Both the position numbers and the translations under genes were made by a program. Of a stretch of 64,000 nucleotides of DNA, positions 21,659 to 34,341 are shown one piece after another. The notes beneath the pieces are model-generated. The model was not told the origin of the DNA and did no database searches. It saw only the letters and a program-made list of their open reading frames with translations. The DNA is from Isoetes taiwanensis (taxonomy: Eukaryota; Streptophyta; Lycopodiopsida; Isoetales; Isoetaceae): contig JAJEKV010000016.1 in assembly GCA_021234155.1 (NCBI GenBank), positions 18,598,698 to 18,662,697 on the forward strand, given 5' to 3'. The first letter of the stretch is position 1. The number at the start of each line of letters is the position of its first letter.

Positions 21659-24600
21659 TTAATTTACATCATAAAATATTAGATGAGTCTCCATTTCCTC
21701 ATCTAATTCCTCACTCTCACTCCAAGTTTCATCTTCATTCAACATTGTATTCACATCTTTTGTACATCTCTCTCTTAATTGTAGTGTCTCAATTAAGAAA
21801 GATCCAATTCTGTTTCCATCCAATTCAAAGAACGTACCTAGGTCAGGTGAACGTGTGTCATGTCTATCTCGAATCATGCTATATGCTGGACACTTAAGTA
21901 TAACATGTTCTTCATCTTCGATGTCATCTTGACCACATACCTTGCAGCACCTCAGATGTCTTGGGATAGTTCCCCAACGGCCAACTTCCACCCCAAGGTG
22001 GTGTGAACTAAGTCGTATCCTGCTGATAGTGTGTCTTTTTCTCACGGATATGTTCTCCCTTAAGTATGCAGCAGTCTCTAATGAGGGATTCATATGCATC
22101 CTGTACAATAGCATTTTCGTTTTTGGATTTAACCAAAGTCTCCTCTTAACCTTTTCATAAACCCATGCTCTTAAGCGATCATTTTGGGGCACATCTTCCC
22201 AAACAATATCCCACCTGGAAAACCATTTAATAACATCAGCATACCATCCTTTTTTTTCGGTGCTCAACATGGCATGATGGGGAATGCGAGTGTTATTCAT
22301 CTTCTTAACCTTAATTAAGTACTTAATGCACTTAAGCAGCGCTTCTCCTTCAAGTGTCATAAGGCCACACTCAGCTAGCATCATCGGGTATGGTGTTCGT
22401 GCCTTTACTCCTAGCTCTAGTCTTAGGAATTTCTTGTGCACCTGCTCTATATCTTCCCATAAGCACTGTGGCAGTCCTGGCCCCCAAATTTCAGCCCCAT
22501 AAAGTATTGTACTTTGAACCAATGCCTCATATAGCTTGCTCTTAAGAGCCCACGCCCAAATGTGAGACTTCCTGCATGTGCTTTGCATAGAATATAGCGC
22601 TTTCTGTCCACTTTCTACCCTTTGCGCTATGCACGCATTCCATTTGTGGTTCCTGCTTATGACAAGCCCAAGGTATTTGTATGCTTCACATGTGTCCACT
22701 ATATCCTCCTTATATTTAAAACCGATCTTAGTTTTTTCTAAATTGACTTGCATTCCTGTCCTGTCACAGAAAATGCCCAAATGGCCCAATAGCTGTTGCA
22801 TGTGCACCTGCGAGCGTGCAAAAAGCACTACATCATCCGCATACAGAAGCAATTGGATGACATATCCATATATCTCCGTGCCTCCGTCACAATTATCTTC
22901 CAACCACTCCTCAAGACTGTCTATGAAAAGACCAAAAATCGTAGGAGACAGGGGGCATCCTTGTTTCACACCAATGTTACTTTCCGTCACATCTGGAACT
23001 TCTGCTTTGAAAGGCATCGATAATTGTACCAAAACTTTTTCATATAATATCTGCACTGCATCTGTCAACTGTTTAGGTACCTGTAAGCATTCCATTCTTT
23101 CCCATAGCTTGTTCCGTGGAACTTTATCAAATGCCTTACGAAAATCAATAAAAGCAACATAAACTGGTTTTTTTGTGCCCTTTACTATATCAAAAATGCA
23201 TTTTAGTGTGACCAGGTGGTCTAATGTAGATATATGTGCACGAAAACCAGCCTGAGTCTTGGCTCTCTTATCATTATGTTCAGCCCATACACTGATTTTC
23301 TTCTCTACTATGCTAGCAAAAAGCTTGGAAAATAAATTGCTTACCATAAGAGTGCGATAATTATTTCCATCCATCATAGATCCACTTTTATGTATGGGGA
23401 CGATTCTGTTCAGTTGCCAATCCTGAGGGAAACCTTGTTGCATCGCTGAATTGAACATGCGCGTTATTATTGTATATATGCTCTTCCTGGCCCATTTGAG
23501 ATGTTCTGCGCTTAGCTTATTTTGATCTTTTGCTTTCCCATTTGCAAGCTTGTTTATGCCTTCGGCGATTTCTTCTTCAGTGAAAATCAGATCAGATTTT
23601 GCTCTTGGCATTGCTTGGCTGTTAGCATCATAATACAGCTTTTTGACTTGGCTCCAAAGCTCGGCTGCAGAGATGGGAGGATCTTTATGCTTATGCTTCT
23701 TCATATTTTTCCAGTATGTTTTCGGGTCTGCATGACATTGCTGGATCAAAAGCTCCTGCTTTGACAAGATAAAATGTCGTTTCTTTTGTCTGACAATCCG
23801 CTGATATTTCTTCCTCATAATTTTCATGTTTTCTCCTTGGCTATCTTTCCATTGTTTCTTAGCTGCACGGCATTCCTCATCATACCATGATTTACAGGGA
23901 AGCCCTTTCTTCACTCGAATTGGCTCACAATGATTTATGGCATCTGCTATTATCCTTAGCAGCTGGTTATGCATATCTGCAGCAGTGTCATTCCAAGCAC
24001 TTTGCTCTATTTGCTCCTCAATGTATGCTCTGTATGCATTAGCAGGTCTGATTCATACAAATAGGTTGCGGGACAACATTTTCCACAAGGGATGGCAATC
24101 TACTCTCACATATGGAGAATGTTAGGAATGCATGATCTGATTCTAGATTTTCTCTCCCAACCTCGAAATCTGTAATTAACTCCAAGGCATTTTGGGATAT
24201 GATAAGGTAGTCCACCACACTCTTTGATCTGCATGTACAAGATTTGGATTTAGGAAATCGATTCATTCCATTACATACCAGGAGTTCTGCATTTGTGCAG
24301 AGATTTAACAGTTGGCGCCCGGATTTGGTGGTTGTCGGATCAGCGGACAGTCTGCTCCAGCCCAGCCTAGCAATTTCTGATTCCTCCATCGATTTAAACC
24401 AAATGGGTTCGTCTTCCCATGTATGAATTGTTGCTTGCGTACTTCCTGTTCTCCCATTAAAATCGCCTGCCAATATGATATTTCCCTGCATCTGGTAATC
24501 TATGATATCTTGTTCTAATTCAAAGAACATATCTTCACCTGTAGCCCCATCCGAGTAGGCCTATTTGTGTCTTGGAGCGAAGTAGCAGACTGCCATATAT

Positions 24601-24902
24601 ACCATACTATTTTGTTGTTTAATCTGCAGCCATATATATTGGTTATTTACATCCTTTTTTACAGCCATCACTACATCTAGATGCTCATCTCTGACATAGC
24701 ATGCCACACCGCCATTTCTAATGTCCATATCTGTAAATCTCCTATTCTTAACTGATGCTATCATTGTGAATCCTTCTATGTCAGGTAATGCATATAAGTC
24801 ATGCTCCTTGGTTTCTAGAAAACACAGCAAATCGATGTCTCTTATTTCCTCTTGCATACTCAGGATCTTGGTCTTGGTCAGTTTGTTTATGTTCCAGACC
24901 AT
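21659..24902 (-). pseudogene. LINE ORF2: endonuclease-reverse transcriptase (one stop, one frameshift)
   Basis: The endonuclease starts at 24902 (MVWNINKLTKTK), shows the FLETKEHD and GDFNGRTGS segments, and ends with the SDHAFL motif of APE-type nucleases. TAG at 24561-24563 interrupts it but the frame continues beyond. A frameshift near 24040-24060 separates it from a 771-codon frame (23974-21659). That frame holds the RT landmarks LANGKAKDQNKLSAEHLKW (143-161), AFIDFRKAFDKVPR (274-287), GVKQGCPLSP (335-344) and YADDVVLF (378-385), and a C-terminal CKVCGQDDIEDEEHVILKC zinc-knuckle-like motif. These enzymes nick the target and copy the LINE RNA in place. The catalytic YADD is intact. Confidence 0.9.
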
Positions 24903-24926
24903 TATCCTGAGTGCCTCCCATCTTTC

Positions 24927-25559
24927 CTATTCCTCAACTACAACCTTGCCTTTGATCCATCTTGCTTTTTTATTATTTTGGCGGCCTTCCTTGTATTTGG
25001 CAATCTCAATTTTCTTCTCAGCTAATTGCTTTTTGGTCATATCTTCGTTTACCCAGATAAACTTTCCCTTCAAGATGTGAGTGTTTCTTAAGACTGCCAA
25101 TCTGGATTCTCTGTTTACGAATTTCACAATTATATGTCTGGTCCCTGATTCTTTTCTGCCCACCCGAAATGCATCAGATACTTCAGCTTCCTTGACATTC
25201 ATAGTCTCCTGAAAGAATTGTTCAACATATGCCTTTGTTTTCTCTTCTGGTTTTTCTGGTAGCCCCACAATCCGGAGATTCAGAACTCTGCTTTTTCTTT
25301 CTTGGGTTTCCATGAACTGTTCCAAAGTATTCCGGAGTTCCATGACCTCGGCTTCAGGGTCTGATTCATTCTGCAGTTCTTCAATGTCATTCTTCATTAC
25401 CTCTAGCTCCTTCCTTATCTGTTGGTAATCTGCCCTCAAGGTTTCATTTTCTTCTCTGAGCTTTCGTATTTCTCCCAATAAGAGAGCCTCTCTACAGCGC
25501 CTTCTGCCTAAAGCTAGATATTTCCTTCCAAATAGTGGTCGTGAGATCCTACGCCCCAA
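24927..25559 (-). CDS. LINE ORF1 protein (coiled coil plus RRM-like domain)
   Basis: This is an intact 210-codon frame. A basic N terminus is followed by a long heptad-rich coiled coil (about residues 25-92, LREENETLRADYQQIRKELE). Then comes SRVLNLRIVGLPEKPEEK (about 93-110), the start of an RRM-like domain of the L1 ORF1p type, with AFRVGRKESGTRHIIVKF further on, and a lysine-rich end. ORF1 proteins of this class trimerise through the coil and coat LINE RNA. It ends 24 bp before ORF2 on the same strand, the usual bicistronic order. Many plant LINEs carry a CCHC knuckle here instead; none is visible. Confidence 0.82.
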   Translation of the reverse strand: MGRRISRPLFGRKYLALGRRRCREALLLGEIRKLREENETLRADYQQIRKELEVMKNDIEELQNESDPEAEVMELRNTLEQFMETQERKSRVLNLRIVGLPEKPEEKTKAYVEQFFQETMNVKEAEVSDAFRVGRKESGTRHIIVKFVNRESRLAVLRNTHILKGKFIWVNEDMTKKQLAEKKIEIAKYKEGRQNNKKARWIKGKVVVEE

Positions 25560-25658
25560 ATTCGACTAGAAGGCCCCCTTCCGCTCTTGCTTGTCTTTTC
25601 CGGGTTTTTGCCATGCTTGTTTTGTTTCATCGAAGCTTAGGGCACAAAAGCCCAAAAT

Positions 25659-27451
<1,793 letters not shown>

Positions 27452-27981
27452 CTATTGTTTAATTTCTAACAGAGTTGAGGACGCTGCCACATTAACGTCG
27501 AACTTGGATGCCGGGAATACATTATTCTTCAAATATTTGCGCACTAATGATCGTAATCTTTGCTCTTGAAAGCCATTGAGTACGAATGCATCAATCAGAG
27601 ATTTCAATGCTTTTAAAAAAATCTCCACCGAATTGCAACAATAAACCAATGGAAAAACCTGCGAAAGGATAACCTTGTATGCATTTCCAATGGGCCTATT
27701 AGACTTCAAGTGAATAAATTGTACAAACTTAAAGCCCAACTCTCCCCTTTTATCGTATTTATTAATCAACACATTATCTGGATCAAAGCAGTCAATTTGT
27801 GTCCTAAGGAAATGGCCATGCAGCATGTCATTAGATTGGAACTCAAATTTTAAATGTTCACTTGGATAAATCCAATAGGGGTTATCAGCAGCCCTCGGTT
27901 GCTCAGTTTGAAAGAAAATCCCAGCGTTCGGATTGTTTATAATACATAAATCATCTATGTAGCGGAAGGAATATGAAAATT
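27452..27981 (-). pseudogene. Penelope-like reverse transcriptase fragment
   Basis: The minus-strand frame opens at the (GA)n border and reads FRYIDDLCIINNP, the catalytic-palm motif in the RYIDD/RYVDD form typical of Penelope-like elements. It is followed by YWIYPSEHLKFEF, then INKYDKRGELGFKFVQF and NAYKVILSQVFPLVYCCNSV, corresponding to the region where such RTs carry YDKRDDFNF and YGVYISQLIRYARAC-type motifs. The frame is open to a stop at 27452. Everything upstream of the catalytic motif (fingers) is missing, and no GIY-YIG nuclease is seen. Assignment rests on motif order and not on a search. Confidence 0.72.
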
Positions 27982-28176
<195 letters not shown>

Positions 28177-28315
28177 ACAATTTCATAATTTTCCACAACT
28201 TCTCAGAGAACCATCTGTGCATGACTTGATATTATACATACTTGAGGTTCTAGATAAACGTCTGCATTTACTGAACCCTCAGTAGTCATTATCTCCGCTT
28301 GTCTAGTATCATCAT

Positions 28316-28458
28316 TACTGCAAAGGTTTTTCCCCTGAAAATCTTTCGAGGCAGGGGTTTTTTAATCCTAGTAGTAATGATTGTACTAGCCCATTGTATG
28401 GGTCCCATGACCTATTGGTCTCCGTGGACGTTAAAAAATCTATTCTATTCTATTCCCA
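28316..28458 (+). mobile_element. 3' end of a LINE with (TATTC)n tail
   Basis: The segment with ggttttttaatcc, tagtaatgattg, tgggtcccatgacc, ttggtctccgtggacg and a ctattctattctattc tail matches the 3' end of the LINE at 10907-12952 block by block. Only the last 140 bp or so is present, a strong 5' truncation typical of LINE insertion. Confidence 0.75.
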
Positions 28459-30640
28459 ATGTCTAAAGTCTCCCAATGTGTTTTCTACTCCTATTCTATA
28501 ATAAATATATAATAATGTATTTCTCCTAATGTATAATTTTACCAATTCTATTGGTCTAATGTCATTTGGACGATTTTTTTTTTTTATAAAGTACGTATCA
28601 TATGTACTGTATGTATTAATACGTTAAGTACGGCATTAATAAAACAAGAGCTTAATTTGACCTGTCAACTTATAGGTATAGTATGTATAGTACTGTGAGG
28701 AAGGTACGGGACGTATGTAAACGTAAAATACGGGTACGTAAACAACACTGGTATGATATGGTAGTTGGCACTTGAAATAAATGTCAACGGCCAATAGAAT
28801 AAAGCTTAAGGTAGTGGGGTTCTGCTAAATGTTCGAATGTGTCTTGCATAGACACCCAAGACTAGCTTTCCCATATGATCCATACCTGGATCAGACAGAG
28901 GTGACGCCATGGGTTATATGGAGGTGCCAGTTAACATATACAGGACTCGAACATTGATACAAGCCCGGGTTATATTAAACGTAGGTAATTGTAGAAAGGC
29001 TCACAAAATACAAGGCAAGTACCTTGATGACTCCAGGTAACTTACAAAGGCTCGCCCGCTCTTAGGCCATGACTATGGCTTAAATGAGGATGCCAAGTTA
29101 TTTGGAATGCCAGAACAGCGTTATAGCATCATGACAGAGAAATGTAATGACTAACATTTCTAGGATGTAGGACAACGTTGAATCATAACCTCCAATGATA
29201 GGTGGGTTGACAACAGAAGGAGCATATAATAGCGGCTTAGAAGCTACAAGATGGTTAACGGATATGTAAAGGAGTAATTGGATTGGTGACACTACTGAAT
29301 AAAGGTCACAACAAAAGGGTGAATTGGGTACGTTGTACTAGGCATAAAGGCCGGACGACTGAAAATCGGCCATGGACGTAGAAACCGTATTGAGGAAGGG
29401 GAGGACCCATATAGGAAGGTTATTACCTTCACGATTGTTGGATGAATGGCATAACTTCAAGGGTGATCTTCCCTATTATGCAAAGGTAGATTTCTGGCTT
29501 GAGAGGCAGCAAGAGCTGAAAAGCTTATGTAAAGATTTGGTGCATGGCTTAGGGAAGAGGACTTTCATGTCCTAAGACAAGATGGTGAATTGAATTCACC
29601 AAGAATCTTTTTAATCAATAGATAGATAGGTAGATAGCATTTATAAGTCATGCCATATTGGCAGCGTCCATGAGGACATATGACGGACCCAGAGACTTGA
29701 ACACAAGATCTCTGAATAGAGGAGGCCTATCTTGAGAGGTCTTTGGGTGGTAGTCCTTTGGGATATTCATACAATCCCTTGGAATATGTAAGTTCATTTG
29801 CGGAACCTAAAGCGTTTAGGTATTAAAATAATGGTTAGAAACATTTTGCTCGGACCTTATCTAGGTACCCTAGAAGGAGGTGAGTAATCAACAATGGTTG
29901 GGTGGCATTGGAATGTACGGGAGAACAACTCCAAAAGAGGGTAGACTGCTGTCACTTTGACAGGCGTGTGACACAGATAATTAATCACATCCATATAGAT
30001 GGTGAAGTTTGGCACAAAGTGTTGACATTATTGTGGGGGTTCTAACACAAGCACTCACTACGTACTACAGAGTTTGTACCGTGGTCTGGGAAAATGGTCC
30101 ATAAAAAGAACACGACCATTGAGAAGAAGTAGTGAGGGGTGGTAGGATTAAAGCTACCCATGGTCTGGAGGGTGCTGCATGGCAAACCCTAGTTGGTTGG
30201 GCGAAAAGAGATCCTTTCTCTGGGAAATGAGACGAGTCAAGGTTTAGACACTAGAGAGAGACAACGTTAATTATAATTATGTCTATAAAACATTACTTAT
30301 ATAACGTCGAATAAGGTCTAATATAAAGCATATGAATGTAGTATAGATTGAATGATGGCAAGGCCCGAAGAAATTGTGTTATCAAGGCATCTACCAAAGG
30401 AAAAATAATTAAAGTTATGGATCGAGGAACGCCGATAATTGGACATTATTATCGTCGCCTAAAGAATATCCAAGGATATAACACATGCTGCTGTCGTTAA
30501 TTAAATTCCGGAATTAGTCCCACCAAGTGAGTTGATGTTATCATAACAAGTTGGCCGGACTTGCTAGATTACGTCGTGTCATTTGGTCGGTTTATTCCTA
30601 GGGGATACTAGCTTTATATATGGTTAACAGTATCCGGTTG
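28459..30640. other. Spacer without recognised genes
   Basis: About 2.2 kb. A frame at 29372-29575 reads LLDEWHNFKGDLPYYAKVDF but matches nothing that I know. A short GATA-type run (gatagatagg) occurs near 29623. No element ends were identified. Confidence 0.45.
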
Positions 30641-30645
30641 ACTAT

Positions 30646-30760
30646 GGCAGAGAGAGGTCGACTCCCGTGGCTATGGCAAGACTGCTTACTCCGGCGGCTA
30701 TGGCGAGAGAGCTTGCTCCGGCGGCTATGGCGAGAAGAGCTTGCTCCGGTGGAGTTGTTT
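30646..30760 (+). repeat. Tandem repeat of about 27 bp (GGCTATGGCGAGA...)
   Basis: Three to four imperfect copies of ggctatggcgagagagcttg followed by ctccggc lie in a row. The local high GC differs from the AT-rich surroundings. Confidence 0.7.
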
Positions 30761-30854
30761 GCCTCCACAACGTGGGTTTACCAAAGGCACGCCGCTAATT
30801 TCAATATGGAATAGATAAACTATAAATATAGAAAAAGGGTTAAACGCCTTCAAG

Positions 30855-31112
30855 AAAGAAGTTAGCTTATTGGTAAAGGTGTTGGCTTGGGTGCAGAAGG
30901 CCAGGGGTTCAATCCCATGATGTGCCTTTTGCTTTGAAGAACTGCTAACTGGATAAAATAGAATATTAAATATGTATAACAAAGGGATAGAACATGTATA
31001 TTCTATATAAAGATAGTTGGCAAAATGGAAAGAGGGTTGGGTTGGAAGTAGGAGGTCACGTGTTCAAAACGCGGGCGGAAAGAAAAAAAACTTAAAAAAA
31101 AAAAAAAAAAAC
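30855..31112 (+). mobile_element. Dimeric tRNA-derived SINE-like element
   Basis: The first head has an A-box-like TTAGCTTATTGG (30862-30873) and a good B box GGTTCAATCC (30906-30915) at pol III spacing. A second head about 155 bp on has TAGTTGGCAAAATGG (near 31013) and GTGTTCAAAAC (31060-31070), and is followed by A-rich runs up to 31112. Two tRNA-like heads and an A-rich tail fit a SINE dimer. Neither folds as an obvious full tRNA, so no tRNA is called. Confidence 0.5.
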
Positions 31113-31543
31113 GATTTTATTTTTTATATACCGGGACCGTGTGGGGCGTTGTTATTAGCGTTATACGCTAATAACTTTTCGAAACAAACACCCTATCCGA
31201 CAGCAGCGCCCCTTTGGACTTTTCGCCTTGGTGTTGCCATTTCGACCTCGGAAAACGTGCCCCCTAGGGTATTTGGGAGGTGCCCGATCCACTGGAACCA
31301 TTTTCGCCTTCATCTGAGCTATCTACAAAAAGTTATGGCCCACCTAAACTTGGGTCCTCCAGTCACAACTTTTTCCCTCCAAAATCGCCCTAAACTTCCT
31401 AAAACTCACAATTTATTACCATCTAGCACAAGACTAAATCACCGAAAAGTTAGGCAGTCCAACTAGCTTAATCTCCCACTTAACTACCGAACTAACGGGT
31501 TAGAGATTTGGTCAGTGCTATGATTCCGGTCAACCAAAATCAT
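31113..31543 (-). mobile_element. Probable leftover internal sequence of a gypsy element
   Basis: On the minus strand this follows the LTR and primer-binding site at 31544-32929. The first 50 bp beyond the PBS (gattttggttgaccggaatc and onward) align with the leader after the 5' LTR of the element at 43609. Further in I see no gag or pol. It extends at most to the SINE-like A-rich tail. Confidence 0.5.
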
Positions 31544-31556
31544 GGCTCTGATACCA
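31544..31556 (-). other. Primer-binding site (initiator Met-tRNA type)
   Basis: On the minus strand it reads TGGTATCAGAGCC, the classical complement of the 3' end of plant initiator methionine tRNA. It lies one base after the LTR end. It shows that the LTR at 31558-32929 is a 5' LTR of a minus-strand element. Confidence 0.85.
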
Positions 31557-31557
31557 C

Positions 31558-32929
31558 TGTGACGCTCCCTAAATATATACGGCGCTCTGGGCATATACAT
31601 ACGGGGACTTCCCCCTCCCATGGCAACCATCTCGCCATGAGCAGGGCCCTCCGTCTAACTTCCTAACCATCCGTAGAGATGCCCGGTGAAGGATCTGAGG
31701 TGTCATTCGCCCACGCCTTCAATGGGACTCCTAAGTTGCGGCGTGAATACATGTTAGCACACAAAGATAAATCATATATAAATAACCACCACGAAGGGTG
31801 GCACATCCATCCAAGTACTAACGGCAAAGAATATGCATCTAATCCTAAGGAAAACACCCCAAACCCCAGGTTCTACCCCGGTTCAGACTTCTGTGAGGAT
31901 GGACTGACGGCTCGGTCTCAAGAGATCAACAGATTTAGGTATAACTTTGGCGTTGGCTGGCATAGAACAATGGCTAGGGTTGTCCACTCCATCCGCCCCT
32001 CCCGCAGCCCGCGGTTGCGATGAGTCCAATCATGCTATGGCGTCACTATAGCCTTCCTGATCACGCAGAACTTAAGGTATCACCCTTCGAGCCTACTCCG
32101 GGTTCATGAAGCCCCCGATGAGGCAGTTAGGGAAGTGTCCCCTTCCGGATCACAAGGTTCCATGGGTGAGCTAGAGAATACGTGCCGCGCCACCCCCCAG
32201 ATCTGTGATCCCACTTACTCACCCTAAATCTACTCAAAGCCGCAGGGTGCCCCATACAGGTCACACCTCTGCACCCGTGGAGTGTCGACCCATACCCGCC
32301 CCTACGTGGCCGCCATCGCCTAGCCCATCTGTAGGAGTCTCAGAGCCTTTTATGTTCGTGCAAGACCCCACCCCCACTTCACCACTGCGTCTCTTATCTG
32401 GTGTTAAGCAATTCCATAGCATCCACGACTCGGTGGTCTCTTGTGCACAGGCCGCATCTAATGGGAATAATATAGGGCTCTAGAGAGAGAACACACCACA
32501 GAGAGGCGCTATGCTATAAATCAACAAAGTAACCTACTGACTAACCGTCAAATCGGTCTTGGGCTGCTCCATCTCGACTAACTGAAGGGCGCCTGGCTGC
32601 TGCTCCTCCTCCTCCATCCCCAATTCCTCCCAATTCGAATTGGGGCACAAAAGCCCTAATTTGGATGTCCAAAATGGAAACCCTGCCTTGCCCAATCGAT
32701 TTGGGCCGGGTGGCATGTCACTAATTAACTAATTTGGTATTTTAGCCCTTTTAATATTAGGATAAGCCCTAAATTCGAATTAGGGTTTTGGGTTAGGTTT
32801 CCACCTTTATAATTTAATTATTAACATAGCTAACCTTAGCTTATGAATAATTAATGTGCCATTAATCATTCATAGTGACGTGTCATGTATTTATACTTAA
32901 ATATGCGTATAAATATGTGGAACGTCACA
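31558..32929 (-). repeat. 5' LTR of a decayed Ty3/gypsy element (same family as 43609)
   Basis: The ends are TGTGACG and CGTCACA, as in the LTRs at 43609-45167 and 55097-56660. Many blocks match those LTRs inverted, for example the segments around tgtcattcgcccacgccttc, ttatgttcgtgcaagacccc and tttaattattaacatagcta. It is about 190 bp shorter. No partner LTR for this copy lies in the window. Confidence 0.88.
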
Positions 32930-33210
32930 CTACAAAGCTGCCATGCTCATGACCACAAAATAAGAACAAGATGAAACAGATATGTACAAAGAGTGAAGGA
33001 AACGTGAGCTAATGAGGCTCTCCAAATTTGAGATAAAACCTAAGTACATCTGAAGAGGCTCCGGTCTAATATAGTGTAGACCGCAAATCTGAGCCCTACA
33101 TCTATCATCTAGCTATACACTTAAGTTAACCTAAGCATGCCAAGTGTAGTCTGCCACCACTGACACCTAGCATGTGCATGCAAATGTTAACCATTAGATG
33201 GTTAACACTA
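32930..33210. other. Short spacer, nothing recognised
   Basis: Sequence between the gypsy LTR and the 19-bp minisatellite. No frame or repeat structure was identified. Confidence 0.5.
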
Positions 33211-33649
33211 GGCACCAACATGCCACCTAGGCTCAAACATGCCAAGGTGGCTCAAACATGCCACGCAGGCTCCAACATGCCAAGGTGGCTCAAACATGCC
33301 ATGTGGGCTCTAACATGCCACCTAGGCTCCAACATGCCAATATGGCTCAGGCATGCCAACGGGGCTCAAACATACCACCTAGGCTCCAACATGACAAGGT
33401 GGCTCAGGCATGCCAACGGGGCTCAAACATGCCACCTAGGCTCCAACATGACAAGGTGGCTCAAACATGCCAGGGTGGCTCAAACATGCCACGTGGGCTC
33501 CAACATGCCACCTAGGCTCCAACATGCCAAGGTGGCTCAAACATGCCAGCTAGGCTCAAACATGCCAAGGTGGCTCCAACATGCCACGCGGGCTCCAACA
33601 TGCCACCTAGGCTCCAACATGCCAAGGTGGCTCAAGCATACCATCTAGG
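33211..33649. repeat. 19-bp minisatellite, about 23 copies
   Basis: The unit is gctcaaacatgccaaggtg with variants at positions 5-6 (aa/ca/ag) and in the last five bases (aaggtg, acctag, acgcag, aacggg). Because 19 is not a multiple of 3 and stops are absent, long artificial frames arise across it. There are no spacers between copies, which excludes a CRISPR array. Confidence 0.95.
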
Positions 33650-34320
33650 CACTCCAAGTGGTGACATGGCATACCAAGTAAGCAAGGCCATGTTTTGACT
33701 AGGCCAAAAATGAAAAGATATCCATCTTTGGTCTTTTCATTGGGTGATGTTGGCAAATTTTGGGTGACATGGCTAGATGGTGGTGACACGGACATGATGA
33801 CTAGGACTTTATACAAGAAATATGATAACCTTTGGAATTTTTGGTAGAGGAGTTTGGCAATGGATAGAATAGAGGGATCTTGCGCTGACACCCTTCCCCA
33901 AATTGAACCAGGCCAGGACTTTGCGCGGCTTCCTCACCAGAGGGAAGAGGCCAGACCCTAGGGGACGAACCTCAGAAAGGTTGCCGAGGCAGCCTTTCCT
34001 ACCAGCGCTCCTTCGGGCAGGCAAATGCCAATGCCTCCCCTCCCGGAGCTCGATTTCTCTATCCGACCATTGAATCCACCATTCAAGTAACCTGCTTCGA
34101 GCAGGTTCAAAAAAATCCAAGATCCGTCCGGGAGAACTTATCAAACCGTGAAGCGTCCTGCGCTCGACCACGTAGACCCAAGTGTTTTGTCGTTCGAGCA
34201 GTGCAAAGGCTCTGGAATAGAGATTCGACTTCGCCATGTCATCCGAAATGGTGACATTACCCTAGAGACCAAGTTATACGGTCATTTTTGGCAACGAAAG
34301 AAACATGAACCCTCTACATG
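33650..34320 (-). other. GC-richer segment with an unidentified 142-codon frame
   Basis: The minus frame 34237-33809 begins MAKSNLYSRAFALLERQ and contains RSRLLEWWIQWSDREIELRE. It has no recognised domain, and no coding neighbour explains it. Its base composition and style recall plant mitochondrial DNA, so transfer from the organelle is one possible origin, but I cannot name a source gene. It could equally be part of an undetected transposon. Confidence 0.35.
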
Positions 34321-34341
34321 ACAATATTCTGCAGCCATTTC

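Noticed and set aside
22578-23162. 194-codon plus-strand frame opposite the LINE
   Set aside because: It is the antisense shadow of the reverse-transcriptase domain.
30855-31075. Functional tRNA genes
   Set aside because: Only A and B boxes are seen. The arms of a cloverleaf do not pair convincingly, and an A-rich tail follows, so SINE-like is preferred.
33172-33648. 158-codon frame over the minisatellite, and the idea of a CRISPR array
   Set aside because: The 19-bp unit has no spacers between copies, and the frame exists only because the unit lacks stops. Plant nuclear context also excludes CRISPR.
33809-34237. Mitochondrial DNA transfer (NUMT) as a firm call
   Set aside because: The style of the sequence suggests it, but I could not name any mitochondrial gene in it, so it is left as unidentified.
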